From CAMEON01 sp964463245 (lineage in GTDB: Bacteria; Bacillota; Clostridia; Oscillospirales; CAG-272): a DNA stretch of 49,908 nucleotides. This document shows positions 7,712 through 16,157 of the stretch, one piece after another; within the stretch, counting starts at the first letter, position 1, and each line of letters starts with the position of its first letter. Where the stretch lies: contig CAYXBU010000008.1 of assembly GCA_964463245.1 (NCBI GenBank), positions 1 through 49,908 of the forward strand. Direction: 5' to 3'. Made by a program: the position numbers and the translations under genes. The notes below the pieces were generated by a model. The model did no database searches, had not been told where the DNA came from, and saw only the letters and a list, made by a program, of their open reading frames with translations.

Positions 7712-10700
7712 ATGAAAAGAACTTCTTGCTTGCTGTTGGCGATCCTGCTGACAGTGACCCCTCTGCTCGGTGGCTTTTCCCTGCCCGCCGTGGCCGAGGA
7801 TGAGCCGACCTCGGTCGAGGCGGTAAACTACTCCTATGCCCCCGGGCTGGCCGTCTGGTATGACGGTGTGCAGAACACCCGCGCCGGGCAGGACACCGAC
7901 TCCACGGTCTGGGAAGACCTGATTGGGGACAAGGATATGTCCCTGACCACCAACGCCAAGAACCACTTTACCGAGGAGGGCTTCGCGCTGGATTCCAGCC
8001 GTCAGTTCTTCCCGCAGGGTGTCGTGGACATCGTCAACGGCGATGCCTTCACGGTGGAGATCCGCATGGGCGAGTTCATCTCGCTGGGTGCGAACTACAA
8101 CACCTTCATGAACAGCTCGAACGACAACTTCGCCCTGTTCCGCCGCCTGAGCGACGACAACCTGTGCTTCAAGTGGGCAGCCGTCGCCGAGGGACTCCGT
8201 CCCAAGACCGACAAGGCTCTGGAGCGGCTCCAGAACGCGCTGGTCACGCTGACCTATCAGGTGGACGGCGAGGTCGCCATGTACGTCAACGGCGTGCTGC
8301 TCTCGGCCATGGATTGCACCACCGCCATGGGCGCGAATGACCTGTTCATCGGTCATGTGGATGCCAAGGCCTACAAAACCGTCTACAAGTCCCTGCGCTT
8401 CTACGAGCGGGCTCTGTCCGACGCCGAGGTAAAGCGCAACGCCGCCGTGGACGGCTATATGGATGTCAAGAGCCTGTATGTCGAGGACGGCTTGGTCGCC
8501 CTGTACAGCGGGATCTCCAACACCCGCGAGGGCTACGATCCCAATGCGGACAAGTGGGAGGATCTGGCAGGTCAGAATGACATCACCATCACTCAGAACG
8601 AGAACAACTACTTCACCCCCGAGGGCTTCCACCTGGACACCGCCCAGTACAACTTCCCGCAGGCTGTCGTGGACACCGTCAACGGCAAGACCTTCACCGT
8701 GGAGATGTACCTCGGCGACCTGATCTCCAAGGGTCAGTCCTTCAACACCTTCATCAACAGCTCCAACGATAACTTCTCCCTGTACCGTCAGGTGTCGAAC
8801 GACTCGTTGCTGTTCAAGTTCGCCGCGAACCCCGCCTCCGAGCGACCTACCGTCTCGGACGGTATGTCCCTGTTTGCCAACTCGCTGATCACCATCACCT
8901 ATGAGGTCGGCGGCAAGACCATCGTCTACGCTAACGGTATGCAGGTAGCCGAGAAGAGCAGTCCCAAGGCTATGGGCGCGGACGACCTCTACTTCGGTCA
9001 CAAGGACGCCCAGCACAAGAACTACGAGACCATCTTCCGCTCCATCCGCTTCTACGACCGCGTCCTGTCGGCCGAGGAGGTCATGCAGAATGCCAAGGCA
9101 GACGGCGTGATCAAGGCCGACCGCCCCATCTCCCCCGGCTATGTGTCCATCGCACAGCCCAAGACCAATATCTCGGGTGACGTGGCACTGGTGCGCCGCG
9201 TGGATTCCGCCAAGGAGCTGACCGAGGTCATGAACGCCGAGGTCAAGCCCGCCGCCGTCATCCTCACGATCGATTCCTCCCTCCGCATTCTGGATGGAAA
9301 CGGCAAGTCCATGAACACTCTGGCAGGTGTGCTGGAGGCTCTGAGCTACACCGTCATGCCGGTCTTTGAGCTGAAGGATGCCGCGACCGTCGCCCCGCTG
9401 GTCGAGTATCTCAACTCTGTCCGCTTCTCGGATTGCTTCTTCATGAGCAAGGATCCGTCGGTGGTCAATGCCGCCAGGATCGCTCTGCCGAATGCCCGCG
9501 GTGTCATCGACTACACCGAGACGTATAAGGATAAGAACGGCCTCACCAAGGAGGAGTGTCTGGAGCTCCGCAAGTCCATCAAGTCCAACAACGGCACGGT
9601 GGCTCTCCTGCCGCAGTCTGCGGCTCGTCAGGAGACGGTGCAGTACCTGTACGACAGCATCGTCAATGTCTGGGTACAGCAGGATGTGAAGGGAGCCGCC
9701 GGTCAGTACGACGCGCTCCTGTCGGGTGCGATCGGTGTCGTGTCGGATGACACCGCCGCCCTGTACGCCGCCGCCACGGCTCTGCCCGAGGATACCATGA
9801 CCCGCGTCCCGCTGAACATCGGTCACCGCGGTCTGCCCAACGGCAACCCCGAGAACACCATCGAGGGCGCGCTCATCGCCTATGAGGCGGGTGCCGACGT
9901 CATCGAGCTGGACGTCTACATCACCACCGACGGCCATGTCGTGGTCATGCACGATCCCACCACCGGTCGTACCTGCAACAAGGATCTGAACGTGGCAAAC
10001 AGCACGCTGGCTCAGCTCAAGGAGCTGTATGTCAACCGCGGCTTTGAGAACAACGCGGACAAGAACACCTGGCGCATTCCCACGCTGGACGAATTTTTGG
10101 AGGCCTTCAAGGGTCTGGATTGCCGCCTGTTCATCGAGATCAAGTCGGAGGATACCCGCCTCGTGCCCGCCATCCGCGATCTGGTCAACAAGCACGATAT
10201 GTACGATCAGTGCGCCGTCATCACCTTCTCCACCACCCATATGCGCCTGATGCGCGAGCAGTGGCCGGAGATGTCGGTGGGTGCCCTGTGCTCCGGTATG
10301 CTGGGCGAGAGCGATTCGGATTCCGGAATGCGGAGCGTCATGGCCTTCATCGGCAAGTACAACGCCACCCTCAACCCGCAGAACTTCGGCTACGGTGAGA
10401 ATGCCGTCCGTGCCGCTCTGATCCGCGGTATCGGCGTGTACCCCTGGACCTTCGAGGGCAACAACTATAACAGCTACTTCATGTGGGGCTACAGCGGCCT
10501 GACAGGCAACACCGCCTCCTCCCTGCGGAACTACACCAAGAGCCTGTCCATGACCGGTGCCGAGAACGGTGCGACCGTCAAGGCAGGTGAGTCCCTGAGC
10601 CTGACCATCTCGGCCGAGAACTACGCGCGTAAGAGCAGTACCGTCACCAAGAGTGCGGAGCTGATCTTCGTGGAGGGCGCGGATCTGGTCATCTGGGAAG

Positions 10701-11077
10701 ATGGTGTCATGACCTTCAAGGGCGCAGGCGATGTGACCTTCTATGCGACCTATGTCAACAGCCGCGCCTCGAAGCAGGTGGTTGCGCTCCAGCCCATCAC
10801 CCTGCACATCACGGATGATACCGAGGGTGTCACCCAGCCCGACACCGAGTCGGCTACCGAGCCGGGTGCCGTGACCGAGCCTGACACCACGGCAGACGAG
10901 ACCGCCGCTCCCGAGACGGGTGCCGATGCGACCGCCGCCGAGACCTCCTCGGAGCTCTCCTCCGAGACCGCCGCCGAAAAGTCGGATGACGGCTGTGCCT
11001 CCGGTCTGAGCGGTGCCGCCGTTCTGCTGGCTGTCCCGGCCGTGCTGGTGGCTCTGAAGCGCAAGAAGGAAGACTGA
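7712..11077 (+). CDS. Surface glycerophosphodiester phosphodiesterase with two LamG-like domains and a GC-type C-terminal anchor
   Basis: An 1121-residue exported protein. Residues 1-29 are a Sec signal peptide. Two related concanavalin/LamG-like modules follow at about 44-250 and 261-465 (AVWYDGVQNTR and ALYSGISNTRE begin them). Residues about 485-690 look like a divergent TIM-barrel half with no clear catalytic residues. Residues about 700-930 are a GDPD domain: IGHRGLPNGNPENT, IELDVYITTDGHVVVMHDP, LFIEIKSED. GDPD enzymes hydrolyse glycerophosphodiesters to glycerol-3-phosphate and an alcohol. An Ig-like segment and a Thr/Glu/Ala linker follow. The C-terminus is DDGCASGL, a hydrophobic helix and KRKKED, the same signal as in 23185-25869 and 46281-47780. 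The target may be teichoic-acid-like polymers or host phospholipid products; that is inference. Confidence 0.88.
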   Translation: MKRTSCLLLAILLTVTPLLGGFSLPAVAEDEPTSVEAVNYSYAPGLAVWYDGVQNTRAGQDTDSTVWEDLIGDKDMSLTTNAKNHFTEEGFALDSSRQFFPQGVVDIVNGDAFTVEIRMGEFISLGANYNTFMNSSNDNFALFRRLSDDNLCFKWAAVAEGLRPKTDKALERLQNALVTLTYQVDGEVAMYVNGVLLSAMDCTTAMGANDLFIGHVDAKAYKTVYKSLRFYERALSDAEVKRNAAVDGYMDVKSLYVEDGLVALYSGISNTREGYDPNADKWEDLAGQNDITITQNENNYFTPEGFHLDTAQYNFPQAVVDTVNGKTFTVEMYLGDLISKGQSFNTFINSSNDNFSLYRQVSNDSLLFKFAANPASERPTVSDGMSLFANSLITITYEVGGKTIVYANGMQVAEKSSPKAMGADDLYFGHKDAQHKNYETIFRSIRFYDRVLSAEEVMQNAKADGVIKADRPISPGYVSIAQPKTNISGDVALVRRVDSAKELTEVMNAEVKPAAVILTIDSSLRILDGNGKSMNTLAGVLEALSYTVMPVFELKDAATVAPLVEYLNSVRFSDCFFMSKDPSVVNAARIALPNARGVIDYTETYKDKNGLTKEECLELRKSIKSNNGTVALLPQSAARQETVQYLYDSIVNVWVQQDVKGAAGQYDALLSGAIGVVSDDTAALYAAATALPEDTMTRVPLNIGHRGLPNGNPENTIEGALIAYEAGADVIELDVYITTDGHVVVMHDPTTGRTCNKDLNVANSTLAQLKELYVNRGFENNADKNTWRIPTLDEFLEAFKGLDCRLFIEIKSEDTRLVPAIRDLVNKHDMYDQCAVITFSTTHMRLMREQWPEMSVGALCSGMLGESDSDSGMRSVMAFIGKYNATLNPQNFGYGENAVRAALIRGIGVYPWTFEGNNYNSYFMWGYSGLTGNTASSLRNYTKSLSMTGAENGATVKAGESLSLTISAENYARKSSTVTKSAELIFVEGADLVIWEDGVMTFKGAGDVTFYATYVNSRASKQVVALQPITLHITDDTEGVTQPDTESATEPGAVTEPDTTADETAAPETGADATAAETSSELSSETAAEKSDDGCASGLSGAAVLLAVPAVLVALKRKKED

Positions 11078-11097
11078 ACGAGTCCCTCATAAAAACC

Positions 11098-11123
11098 GCC
11101 CCCGACGCATTTGCGTCGGGGGC
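11098..11123. terminator. Bidirectional terminator between GDPD and the capsid cassette
   Basis: A perfect 11-bp stem GCCCCCGACGC (11098-11108) and GCGTCGGGGGC (11113-11123) with loop ATTT. An A-run precedes it and ATATTTT follows it, so it can stop both the GDPD transcript and the minus-strand cassette, whose last gene ends at 11161. Confidence 0.85.
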
Positions 11124-11160
11124 ATATTTTCATACCGGAAAGGTCTGCCGGGCAGTCCTA

Positions 11161-12924
11161 TCAGAAGGCCTCCCTCGGCTCGGTGTCCCACCAAAGCCCG
11201 CGTACGCGGAAGAGCCCGCTCACCGCGCCGGGGGTTCCCGTGCCGGTGAAGCTCAGTTTGAGGCGGAACCACTGACAGGGTCGCTCCGGCACGGGGACAC
11301 GGTACAAGTACTCCCGCCCCCGCCCGCCGAGGGTGGCCATCGTTTCCCATGCCCCGCCGTCATATTGCACCGAGACCTGCATTTGACTGCCGATCCGACC
11401 ACTTGCGCGTATAAAAACAGTCAGCAGCCGTCCGCCGTCCGGCAGGAGGGAGGTGTCGTCCCCGAACTCCACTTCGGCATTCGAGGTCGAGGGGGAGATG
11501 TCGGTACTCGTCATTCCCGCTCCCGGTGAATCCCCGAAGGAGCGGATCATGAACACCGCACCGTCCTCCCGTTGCAGAAGGCAGACCTTGCCGCGCCTGT
11601 AGATCAGCTCCGCAGGCCTCTTGAGAATGTCGGTGTAGTTGGCCTGCTCCAGGCAGTACCAGCCGCGATCCGGGTCGTAGAGATACAGCCACATGGTCGC
11701 ATCGGTCTGCTTGACCGAGACATACAACACATGACCGTCCGTCCCGACCGACCGAATGGCGGATCCGTCCGGCAGAGCCTGACTGATCGGGGTGGAAAGC
11801 CCGCCGGAGTAGCGGTACAGGCGATCCCCCGAGGAGTAGTACAGCACGCCGCCCAGCTCGCAGATCGTGTTGGCATGGTACTTGGGGACACCGGGCGCCG
11901 ATTGCTCGGTCAGCACAGCCACATCAGCCTGTATCAGCTTGCCGACCGTGCCGTTGCGCCCATTCAGGCGGGTGATGCCGTTCTCCTTGAAGAACAGGGG
12001 TGTCCCCTGCCAGACGGTGCAGGCCGTGAACGGCTCCTCTCCGTCGGTGGTCAGGGAAAAGGGCATCTGCTCCTCGGAAAGACCTCGGGTCGCGTACCAG
12101 TTCCACGGGTTCCCCTCCTCGCAGACGTATACCGTCCGTCCCGCAAAGCCGTACAGGCGGTTCCCCATGGCACATATACCCTCCAGGTCGGGCATGACCC
12201 GTCGGATACGCACCGTGAAGACCCCCTTTACGGGAAAGCCACCCGCCACCAGCAGGTTGGTCTGTGTCACGCCGGACAGCTTATAGTAGCCGTCCGGTGT
12301 GGCGGTTTCACCGTGGTCAAGCACCTCCAAGGAGATGCAATCCCCCGCGCGGAAGCCCATCTTGACAAGATCCCCCTGCGGGATGACCAGATGCAGGTAG
12401 TCGATGGACACATTTTCCAGTTCCCCCGTGTCCAGCAAGACAGAGGTCAGGCTGTCGTCGGTCGTATCGTAGACCGCACGATCCGGCAGGATAAACAGCT
12501 GTTCGCCAAACGAGGCGAATTGTTTGGTGTTTCGGGTCAGCTGACCGCGCTGTGTGGCCGTGCCGTACTCGGCATCCCCACCAATGTCGGCCGTGTACAG
12601 TGTCGCTCCGCGCACACTGACCAGCCGATCACGATGCACCGTCAGGCCGCTGTTCGACCCGCCGCGCCCGACCTTGACATACAGGGCGTGCGGAGCTCCC
12701 GTGACCAGGTCGGGGTAGCCGCGCGGGATCAGGTTGGTCATGCGGCTGATCCGCTTGGCCGACCTCTGTTCCGGCTCGGCTAAGCCCCCGAAGGCCGTCA
12801 CACCGTGACGCTCATGCCGCAGCCGCCCCGGCTGTCCGGAGGAGCCGGGCAGTCGGGGTGCCCCCGGCATACGCTCAGGCAGAGCAAAGCGATCCCTCGT
12901 CTCGGTATCCAAAAGATGGCTCAT
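11161..12924 (-). CDS. Phage beta-propeller protein, P22 gp10/tail-tube-B-like stopper or nozzle candidate
   Basis: A 587-residue cytoplasmic protein, the last and second-largest gene of the cassette. It has many short strands with propeller-like turns: GNRLYGFAGRTVYVCEEG, NPWNWYA, VWQGTPLFFKENGITRLNG, LGGVLYYSSGDRLYRYSGG, VLYVSVKQTDATMWLYLYD. NPWNWY and the F-K-E-N-G-I loop are what I associate with podovirus packaged-DNA stabilisation or nozzle proteins that plug the portal. The C-terminal part (QVSVQYDGGAWETMA, FRLKLSFTGTG) resembles a beta-sandwich. It starts inside the end of the upstream gene (4-base overlap). Assignment to a portal-sealing role rests on position and fold impression, not on a clear signature. 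Confidence 0.65.
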   Translation of the reverse strand: MSHLLDTETRDRFALPERMPGAPRLPGSSGQPGRLRHERHGVTAFGGLAEPEQRSAKRISRMTNLIPRGYPDLVTGAPHALYVKVGRGGSNSGLTVHRDRLVSVRGATLYTADIGGDAEYGTATQRGQLTRNTKQFASFGEQLFILPDRAVYDTTDDSLTSVLLDTGELENVSIDYLHLVIPQGDLVKMGFRAGDCISLEVLDHGETATPDGYYKLSGVTQTNLLVAGGFPVKGVFTVRIRRVMPDLEGICAMGNRLYGFAGRTVYVCEEGNPWNWYATRGLSEEQMPFSLTTDGEEPFTACTVWQGTPLFFKENGITRLNGRNGTVGKLIQADVAVLTEQSAPGVPKYHANTICELGGVLYYSSGDRLYRYSGGLSTPISQALPDGSAIRSVGTDGHVLYVSVKQTDATMWLYLYDPDRGWYCLEQANYTDILKRPAELIYRRGKVCLLQREDGAVFMIRSFGDSPGAGMTSTDISPSTSNAEVEFGDDTSLLPDGGRLLTVFIRASGRIGSQMQVSVQYDGGAWETMATLGGRGREYLYRVPVPERPCQWFRLKLSFTGTGTPGAVSGLFRVRGLWWDTEPREAF

Positions 12925-13142
12925 GTTCCATCACCTCCCGCTTCGGCGGTCGCGGTCTCGACGGCCTCCAGTCGGCGGTCAAGCTGATCCAGAATAGCCC
13001 GGATCCGCATGGATCTCTCCTCCAGCTCACGGCTCAATCGGGCAAGGTAGGCCTCCATGCGGTCAGCTTGTCCCTCCGGGTCAGCGGGATCGGGGAGGTA
13101 TCGTCCCGCCGTCAGGAGCAGATCGGTGTACTTGTTCTCCAT
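12921..13142 (-). CDS. Small coiled-coil protein of the capsid cassette
   Basis: 73 residues. The segment from about 25 to 65 (MEAYLARLSRELEERSM, ILDQLDRRLEAVETA) has heptad-like hydrophobic spacing, so it likely forms a coiled coil. It lies 4 bases after the connector-like gene and overlaps the propeller gene by 4 bases, so it is translated as part of the structural operon. Function unknown; an adaptor or assembly cofactor would fit the position. Confidence 0.65.
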   Translation of the reverse strand: MENKYTDLLLTAGRYLPDPADPEGQADRMEAYLARLSRELEERSMRIRAILDQLDRRLEAVETATAEAGGDGT

Positions 13143-13146
13143 GCGG

Positions 13147-13482
13147 TCAGCCCCCCTTTCCCATGCGGATCAGATATTTCGCGTAGTTGCGGTAGGCCGC
13201 GTTGAAGATGGCCGCCCCGTTCTCGTAGCGGGCGTAATCCCCGCTCTCATACTCGATCAGAGCCACCAGGTACATCCAGTATATCTGATCATAAGGGAAG
13301 GGCGCGGAGAGCTCTGCCTCGTCCGACGGCGCGGCGACCTCCGCCTGCCGATCGGCATCCTCCCCCAAAAGCTCGACCCTCAGTCGTCCCTCCAGCTCCC
13401 GAAGCCATCGCTTCTTGACCTCCGTCGGAACCGCATTGGGCAACAGAACGTCCACAAAGGACAGGCAGGTGTTGACAGTCAT
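13147..13482 (-). CDS. Head-tail connector/adaptor-like protein
   Basis: 111 residues from ATG 13482, chosen because a strong AAGGAGG site lies just upstream; the longer open frame to 13569 has none and contains a hairpin. The sequence is helical. The signature part PYDQIYWMYLVALIEY followed by YENGAAIFNAAYRNYAKYL resembles a motif I know from small proteins encoded after the major capsid gene in Firmicutes phages and thought to be head-completion or connector proteins. It begins 88 bases downstream of the small capsid-linked gene, after a stable hairpin (13537-13562). Confidence 0.65.
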   Translation of the reverse strand: MTVNTCLSFVDVLLPNAVPTEVKKRWLRELEGRLRVELLGEDADRQAEVAAPSDEAELSAPFPYDQIYWMYLVALIEYESGDYARYENGAAIFNAAYRNYAKYLIRMGKGG

Positions 13483-13536
13483 TGATATCCTCCTTAAACT
13501 CCTTTTTAGCGATGATCGCCTATTCTTGTTCGCGGC

Positions 13537-13562
13537 GGGAGGCAGGAGTCTCCCTGCCTCCC
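13537..13562. promoter_or_regulatory. Intercistronic hairpin downstream of the capsid genes
   Basis: A perfect 10-bp stem GGGAGGCAGG (13537-13546) and CCTGCCTCCC (13553-13562) in the 87-base space between two cassette genes, with no U-tract in the direction of transcription. A second hairpin lies on the other side of the capsid gene (15183-15200). Together they could define a stabilised or attenuated capsid mRNA segment. Confidence 0.5.
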
Positions 13563-13569
13563 CGCGCAT

Positions 13570-13836
13570 TTACCCGAGCTTCGCCTCGGCCTCGCGGAAG
13601 CGATCCTGCTCGGCCTCCTGGAGGGTCGCGGCACACATATCCTGGATCTCCGATTGATCCAGCACCAGCGCGAACTTGCGCTTGATGGTGATCCACTTGC
13701 CGCGCTCGATCAGGCAGTTGTGCCCGTTGACCGCCACATAGACACGGTCACGGTAGCGATCTCCGTCTCGGAACAGGCGGATCTTGACCGGCTCGTTGAG
13801 GTAGGCCTCCACGTCGTGTACATTCATGTTTTCCAT
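13570..13836 (-). CDS. Small protein linked to the N4-gp56-type capsid gene
   Basis: 88 residues behind AAAGGAG. The pattern EPVKIRLFRDGDRYRDRVYV, then VNGHNCLIERGK with a KRKFALVLDQSEIQDM stretch, matches a small protein I know to follow major capsid genes in Firmicutes phages: a charged N-terminal strand pair, N-G-x-x-x-x-I-x-R-G-K and a helix. It lies 20 bases after the capsid gene. It may be a capsid decoration or stabilising protein; this is inference from position. Confidence 0.65.
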   Translation of the reverse strand: MENMNVHDVEAYLNEPVKIRLFRDGDRYRDRVYVAVNGHNCLIERGKWITIKRKFALVLDQSEIQDMCAATLQEAEQDRFREAEAKLG

Positions 13837-13856
13837 ATATCCAGGCTCCTTTCGGC

Positions 13857-15152
13857 TCAGTTGTTCTCGCCGGACTCGAAGGTCGAGGCGGTCTCGACCC
13901 GCACCATGAAGGCCTCCACCAGGCGGACGGTGGCCTTGTTGGCCTTCCAGCCGACGGTAGCACGCTGGTTCAGCGGGTCGGAGGTACCGGCACTACCCAG
14001 CTGCTTGACGATATGCTCCAGACCGCCGTGACCCAGCTCGGTGGTGCCGTAGGCGTTGTCCCCCATGACCAGCGTCGCGTAGACATCCCGACCGTCGGCT
14101 CCCGCCTCGCCGGGATAGATCAGTGCATTGTCGGAGCAGGTGATGAGGAAGGAAGTGGTCTTGGTCGCATCGGTGTACAGAGTCATGGTGTCGGTGGTGT
14201 TGGCACCGACATAGGCGTGCTGGTTGCCGATCAGCACCCAGCGACCCACCAGCGAGGAGGCCGCCACGGCGGCGCCATCGAACTTGACGTTGTTGCTCCC
14301 GCTGACCGCGCCGTTGACCGACAGGGTGCGGGAGGTCGCAGCCAGATCCGGTGCGTGGAAGATCTTGGCCTCGGTGGACTCCACGAAGCGGACACCCTCG
14401 ATGCGCCCGATCTCGCCCTCAAAGATGTGGCTGGGGTCGGCGTACTGGTTGGGGTACTTCCAGTTGGGATCGTTCATGAGGTCATAGGAAACATCCGGGT
14501 GGATGATGGCCACATAGGAGCCGCGGATCTTCTCGGCGTTCTGCGCCTTGAGGAAGCGCACGGCGCGGCGGATGCAGTCCACCGTCAGGTAATGATTGCC
14601 CGAGGCCTTACCGCCGGTCAGCAGGTAGCGCGCCGAGACGGCATCCTCGCCGTACTGCACGTTGGTGCCACCCACCAGCACCTCACGGGTGATGGTGTCC
14701 AGGGTGCGCCCCGCCTGCGCTCCCAGCAGCTTGGTCGCCATGCACAGGTTGTTGTCCACGGCGGTCAAGAGCAGAAGGTCGGTCAGCTCAACATAGCCGC
14801 CGTACTGCGCCACGGTCGCCTCCACCGCCGTCACCCGCAGGCTCTGGCCGTCGGGGGTCACGCCCTCCACGATGGGGGTGGTGCACTTGGGGAGCAGATC
14901 GTACTTGCGGAAGCAGACGGTCTTGCCCCCGCGCGGGATGCGATGCTTCTGCGCGAACAGCTCGTGGCAGAGGTAAGGCTCCGCGTTGTCGATCAGGTAG
15001 TCACTGTAGTAGGTGTGCATCTCGGCACTCAGCCCCTCGCCTGCGGCGTAGGGGGTCACGGTGCCGTTCTCGGTATTGGACACGCCGGTCGTGCCCTGGA
15101 TGTTGGTGCCTGCGGCGAAATGCTGCAGGAAATTCCGATACTGGTTGCTCAT
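13857..15152 (-). CDS. Major capsid protein, N4-gp56 family-like (HK97-fold)
   Basis: 431 residues. The N-terminal region has the family layout: LIDNAEPYLCHELFAQKHRI, IPRGGKTVCFRKYDLL, EGVTPDGQSLRV, VEATVAQYGGYVELTD and a later REVLVGGTNVQY. The middle has a peptidase-free sequence with YVAIIHPDVSYDLMND and EGEIGRIEGVRFVES, typical of this capsid family, where the receptor-less shell is built from HK97-fold subunits. The length is normal and there is no frameshift. It follows the scaffold gene after a 53-base space with a hairpin (15183-15200) and has an AAAGGAA site. Confidence 0.88.
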   Translation of the reverse strand: MSNQYRNFLQHFAAGTNIQGTTGVSNTENGTVTPYAAGEGLSAEMHTYYSDYLIDNAEPYLCHELFAQKHRIPRGGKTVCFRKYDLLPKCTTPIVEGVTPDGQSLRVTAVEATVAQYGGYVELTDLLLLTAVDNNLCMATKLLGAQAGRTLDTITREVLVGGTNVQYGEDAVSARYLLTGGKASGNHYLTVDCIRRAVRFLKAQNAEKIRGSYVAIIHPDVSYDLMNDPNWKYPNQYADPSHIFEGEIGRIEGVRFVESTEAKIFHAPDLAATSRTLSVNGAVSGSNNVKFDGAAVAASSLVGRWVLIGNQHAYVGANTTDTMTLYTDATKTTSFLITCSDNALIYPGEAGADGRDVYATLVMGDNAYGTTELGHGGLEHIVKQLGSAGTSDPLNQRATVGWKANKATVRLVEAFMVRVETASTFESGENN

Positions 15153-15182
15153 AGTCGTTCCTTTCTGTATTCATGTTTTCTC

Positions 15183-15200
15183 CGGGGAGGGGTCTCCCCG
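15183..15200. promoter_or_regulatory. Intercistronic hairpin upstream of the capsid gene
   Basis: A 7-bp perfect stem CGGGGAG (15183-15189) and CTCCCCG (15194-15200), between the scaffold stop and the capsid start on the minus strand. It has no U-tract and could protect the 5' end of a processed capsid mRNA. Confidence 0.4.
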
Positions 15201-15205
15201 TGTGC

Positions 15206-15787
15206 TCAGAGCCGTATCCGCTCGCCGCGCTCGGCGCGACCGGCGAGGGCGGCTCGTTCGGCTCGTGTCAGCCGATCCACCGAGGGGTGGGATGCCACCA
15301 CGGCGGGAGAGCCGATGCCGTTCTCGGGCGGGCGGTTCCCCCGCAGGCGGATGTCCGCCAGCAGGTTGGCCTCGGCCTCGGCAACGGCGGTCGGCAGTGC
15401 CTCAGCCAGAGCCGCCGATACCGCCGCCGAGACAGCCTTGGATACCGCCGTCCCCACGGCGGCCTCGGTCAGCCGCTCGTGGTGGTACAGCTCGTATACC
15501 TGCCGCAGGGTGGGCTTGACCTCCCCGCACAGCAGTCCGCGAAAGAGCGGGTCGCTCATGTCCCCCTGCGGGTCGGCATCGGGGTACACCGACCGCAGTG
15601 CGGCCAGCTCCTCGGGGTCGATCTGCGCGACCGTCCCCGCCCCGTCGCTCGACTCACCGCCCCCCTCGGGGGTCGTCTCGACCGCCGTTTCGACAGTCAC
15701 TTCGGGCATTTCCGTAGCCGTCTCGGCGGTCGCCCGGACGGTCGTTTCTTCCTCTGCGCTTACTTGCGCCTCCATGTTCTCCTCCAT
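15206..15787 (-). CDS. Scaffold-like protein
   Basis: 193 residues, acidic and low in complexity at the N-terminus (many Glu/Thr/Ala), then a helical Ala-rich middle (AVSKAVSAAVSAALAEAL) and a conserved-looking basic tail with RPPENGIGS and LTRAERAALAGRAERGERI. A disordered acidic start, central helix and basic capsid-binding tail are the usual design of internal scaffolding proteins. The position between protease and capsid supports it. The AGGAGG site lies 6 bases before ATG 15787. Its first 45 codons overlap the end of the protease frame. Confidence 0.7.
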   Translation of the reverse strand: MEENMEAQVSAEEETTVRATAETATEMPEVTVETAVETTPEGGGESSDGAGTVAQIDPEELAALRSVYPDADPQGDMSDPLFRGLLCGEVKPTLRQVYELYHHERLTEAAVGTAVSKAVSAAVSAALAEALPTAVAEAEANLLADIRLRGNRPPENGIGSPAVVASHPSVDRLTRAERAALAGRAERGERIRL

Positions 15788-16157
15788 GTCCTTCCTCCTG
15801 TTTCTTCTTTACTTGATTGGCCTTACGCACCTTCACCGTCACGGAAACGTATGCCGGGTAGGCCTGCGCGATCGGGCGAAGTCCCGCCGCCAGCATCTCG
15901 GCGGCGATCCGATCCCGCCCCCCGCAAAAGTGCCTCGTGCGATACCACAAATACCCCGCGCCCTCGGCAAAGTCCACCCGCGCCTCCGCCCCGCCGTGCC
16001 CGCCTGCGGCACAGTCCCGCAGGTAGGTCAGGGCTCCGAACAAGAGCGAGGATACCCCCGCGCAGACGATATCCGTGCCCTGCTCGGCAAAGCCCGCGTG
16101 TCCCTCCGCCCAGACCTCCACCCCACGCGCCTCCCTTGTAATGCGGATCCTCGTCAC
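15654..16157 (-). CDS. prp: Prp-type cysteine protease, likely prohead protease
   Basis: 167 residues. The first ~110 match the Prp/YsxB family: WAEGHAGFAEQGTDIVCAGVSSLLFGAL with His20 and Cys32. The 12-residue spacing equals that of the catalytic pair in staphylococcal Prp, which trims the N-terminus of ribosomal protein L27 and also processes phage capsid and scaffold proteins. In this context it likely matures the prohead. The family normally stops near residue 110; here the frame runs on through about 55 Lys/Arg/Gly-rich residues overlapping the scaffold gene by 134 bases. Start overlaps the portal stop by 4 bases. The host copy next to rplU/rpmA is not in this window. Confidence 0.85.
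   Translation of the reverse strand: MTRIRITREARGVEVWAEGHAGFAEQGTDIVCAGVSSLLFGALTYLRDCAAGGHGGAEARVDFAEGAGYLWYRTRHFCGGRDRIAAEMLAAGLRPIAQAYPAYVSVTVKVRKANQVKKKQEEGHGGEHGGASKRRGRNDRPGDRRDGYGNARSDCRNGGRDDPRGGR

Noticed and set aside
7691..10807. Minus-strand open frame of over 1000 codons opposite the GDPD
   Set aside because: No domain, start site or promoter; the plus strand encodes a clear GDPD. The stop-free state follows from codon bias of the sense strand.
13483..13569. Longer start for the connector-like protein
   Set aside because: A strong AAGGAGG lies just before ATG 13482, and the extension covers a stable hairpin and has an unlikely basic sequence.
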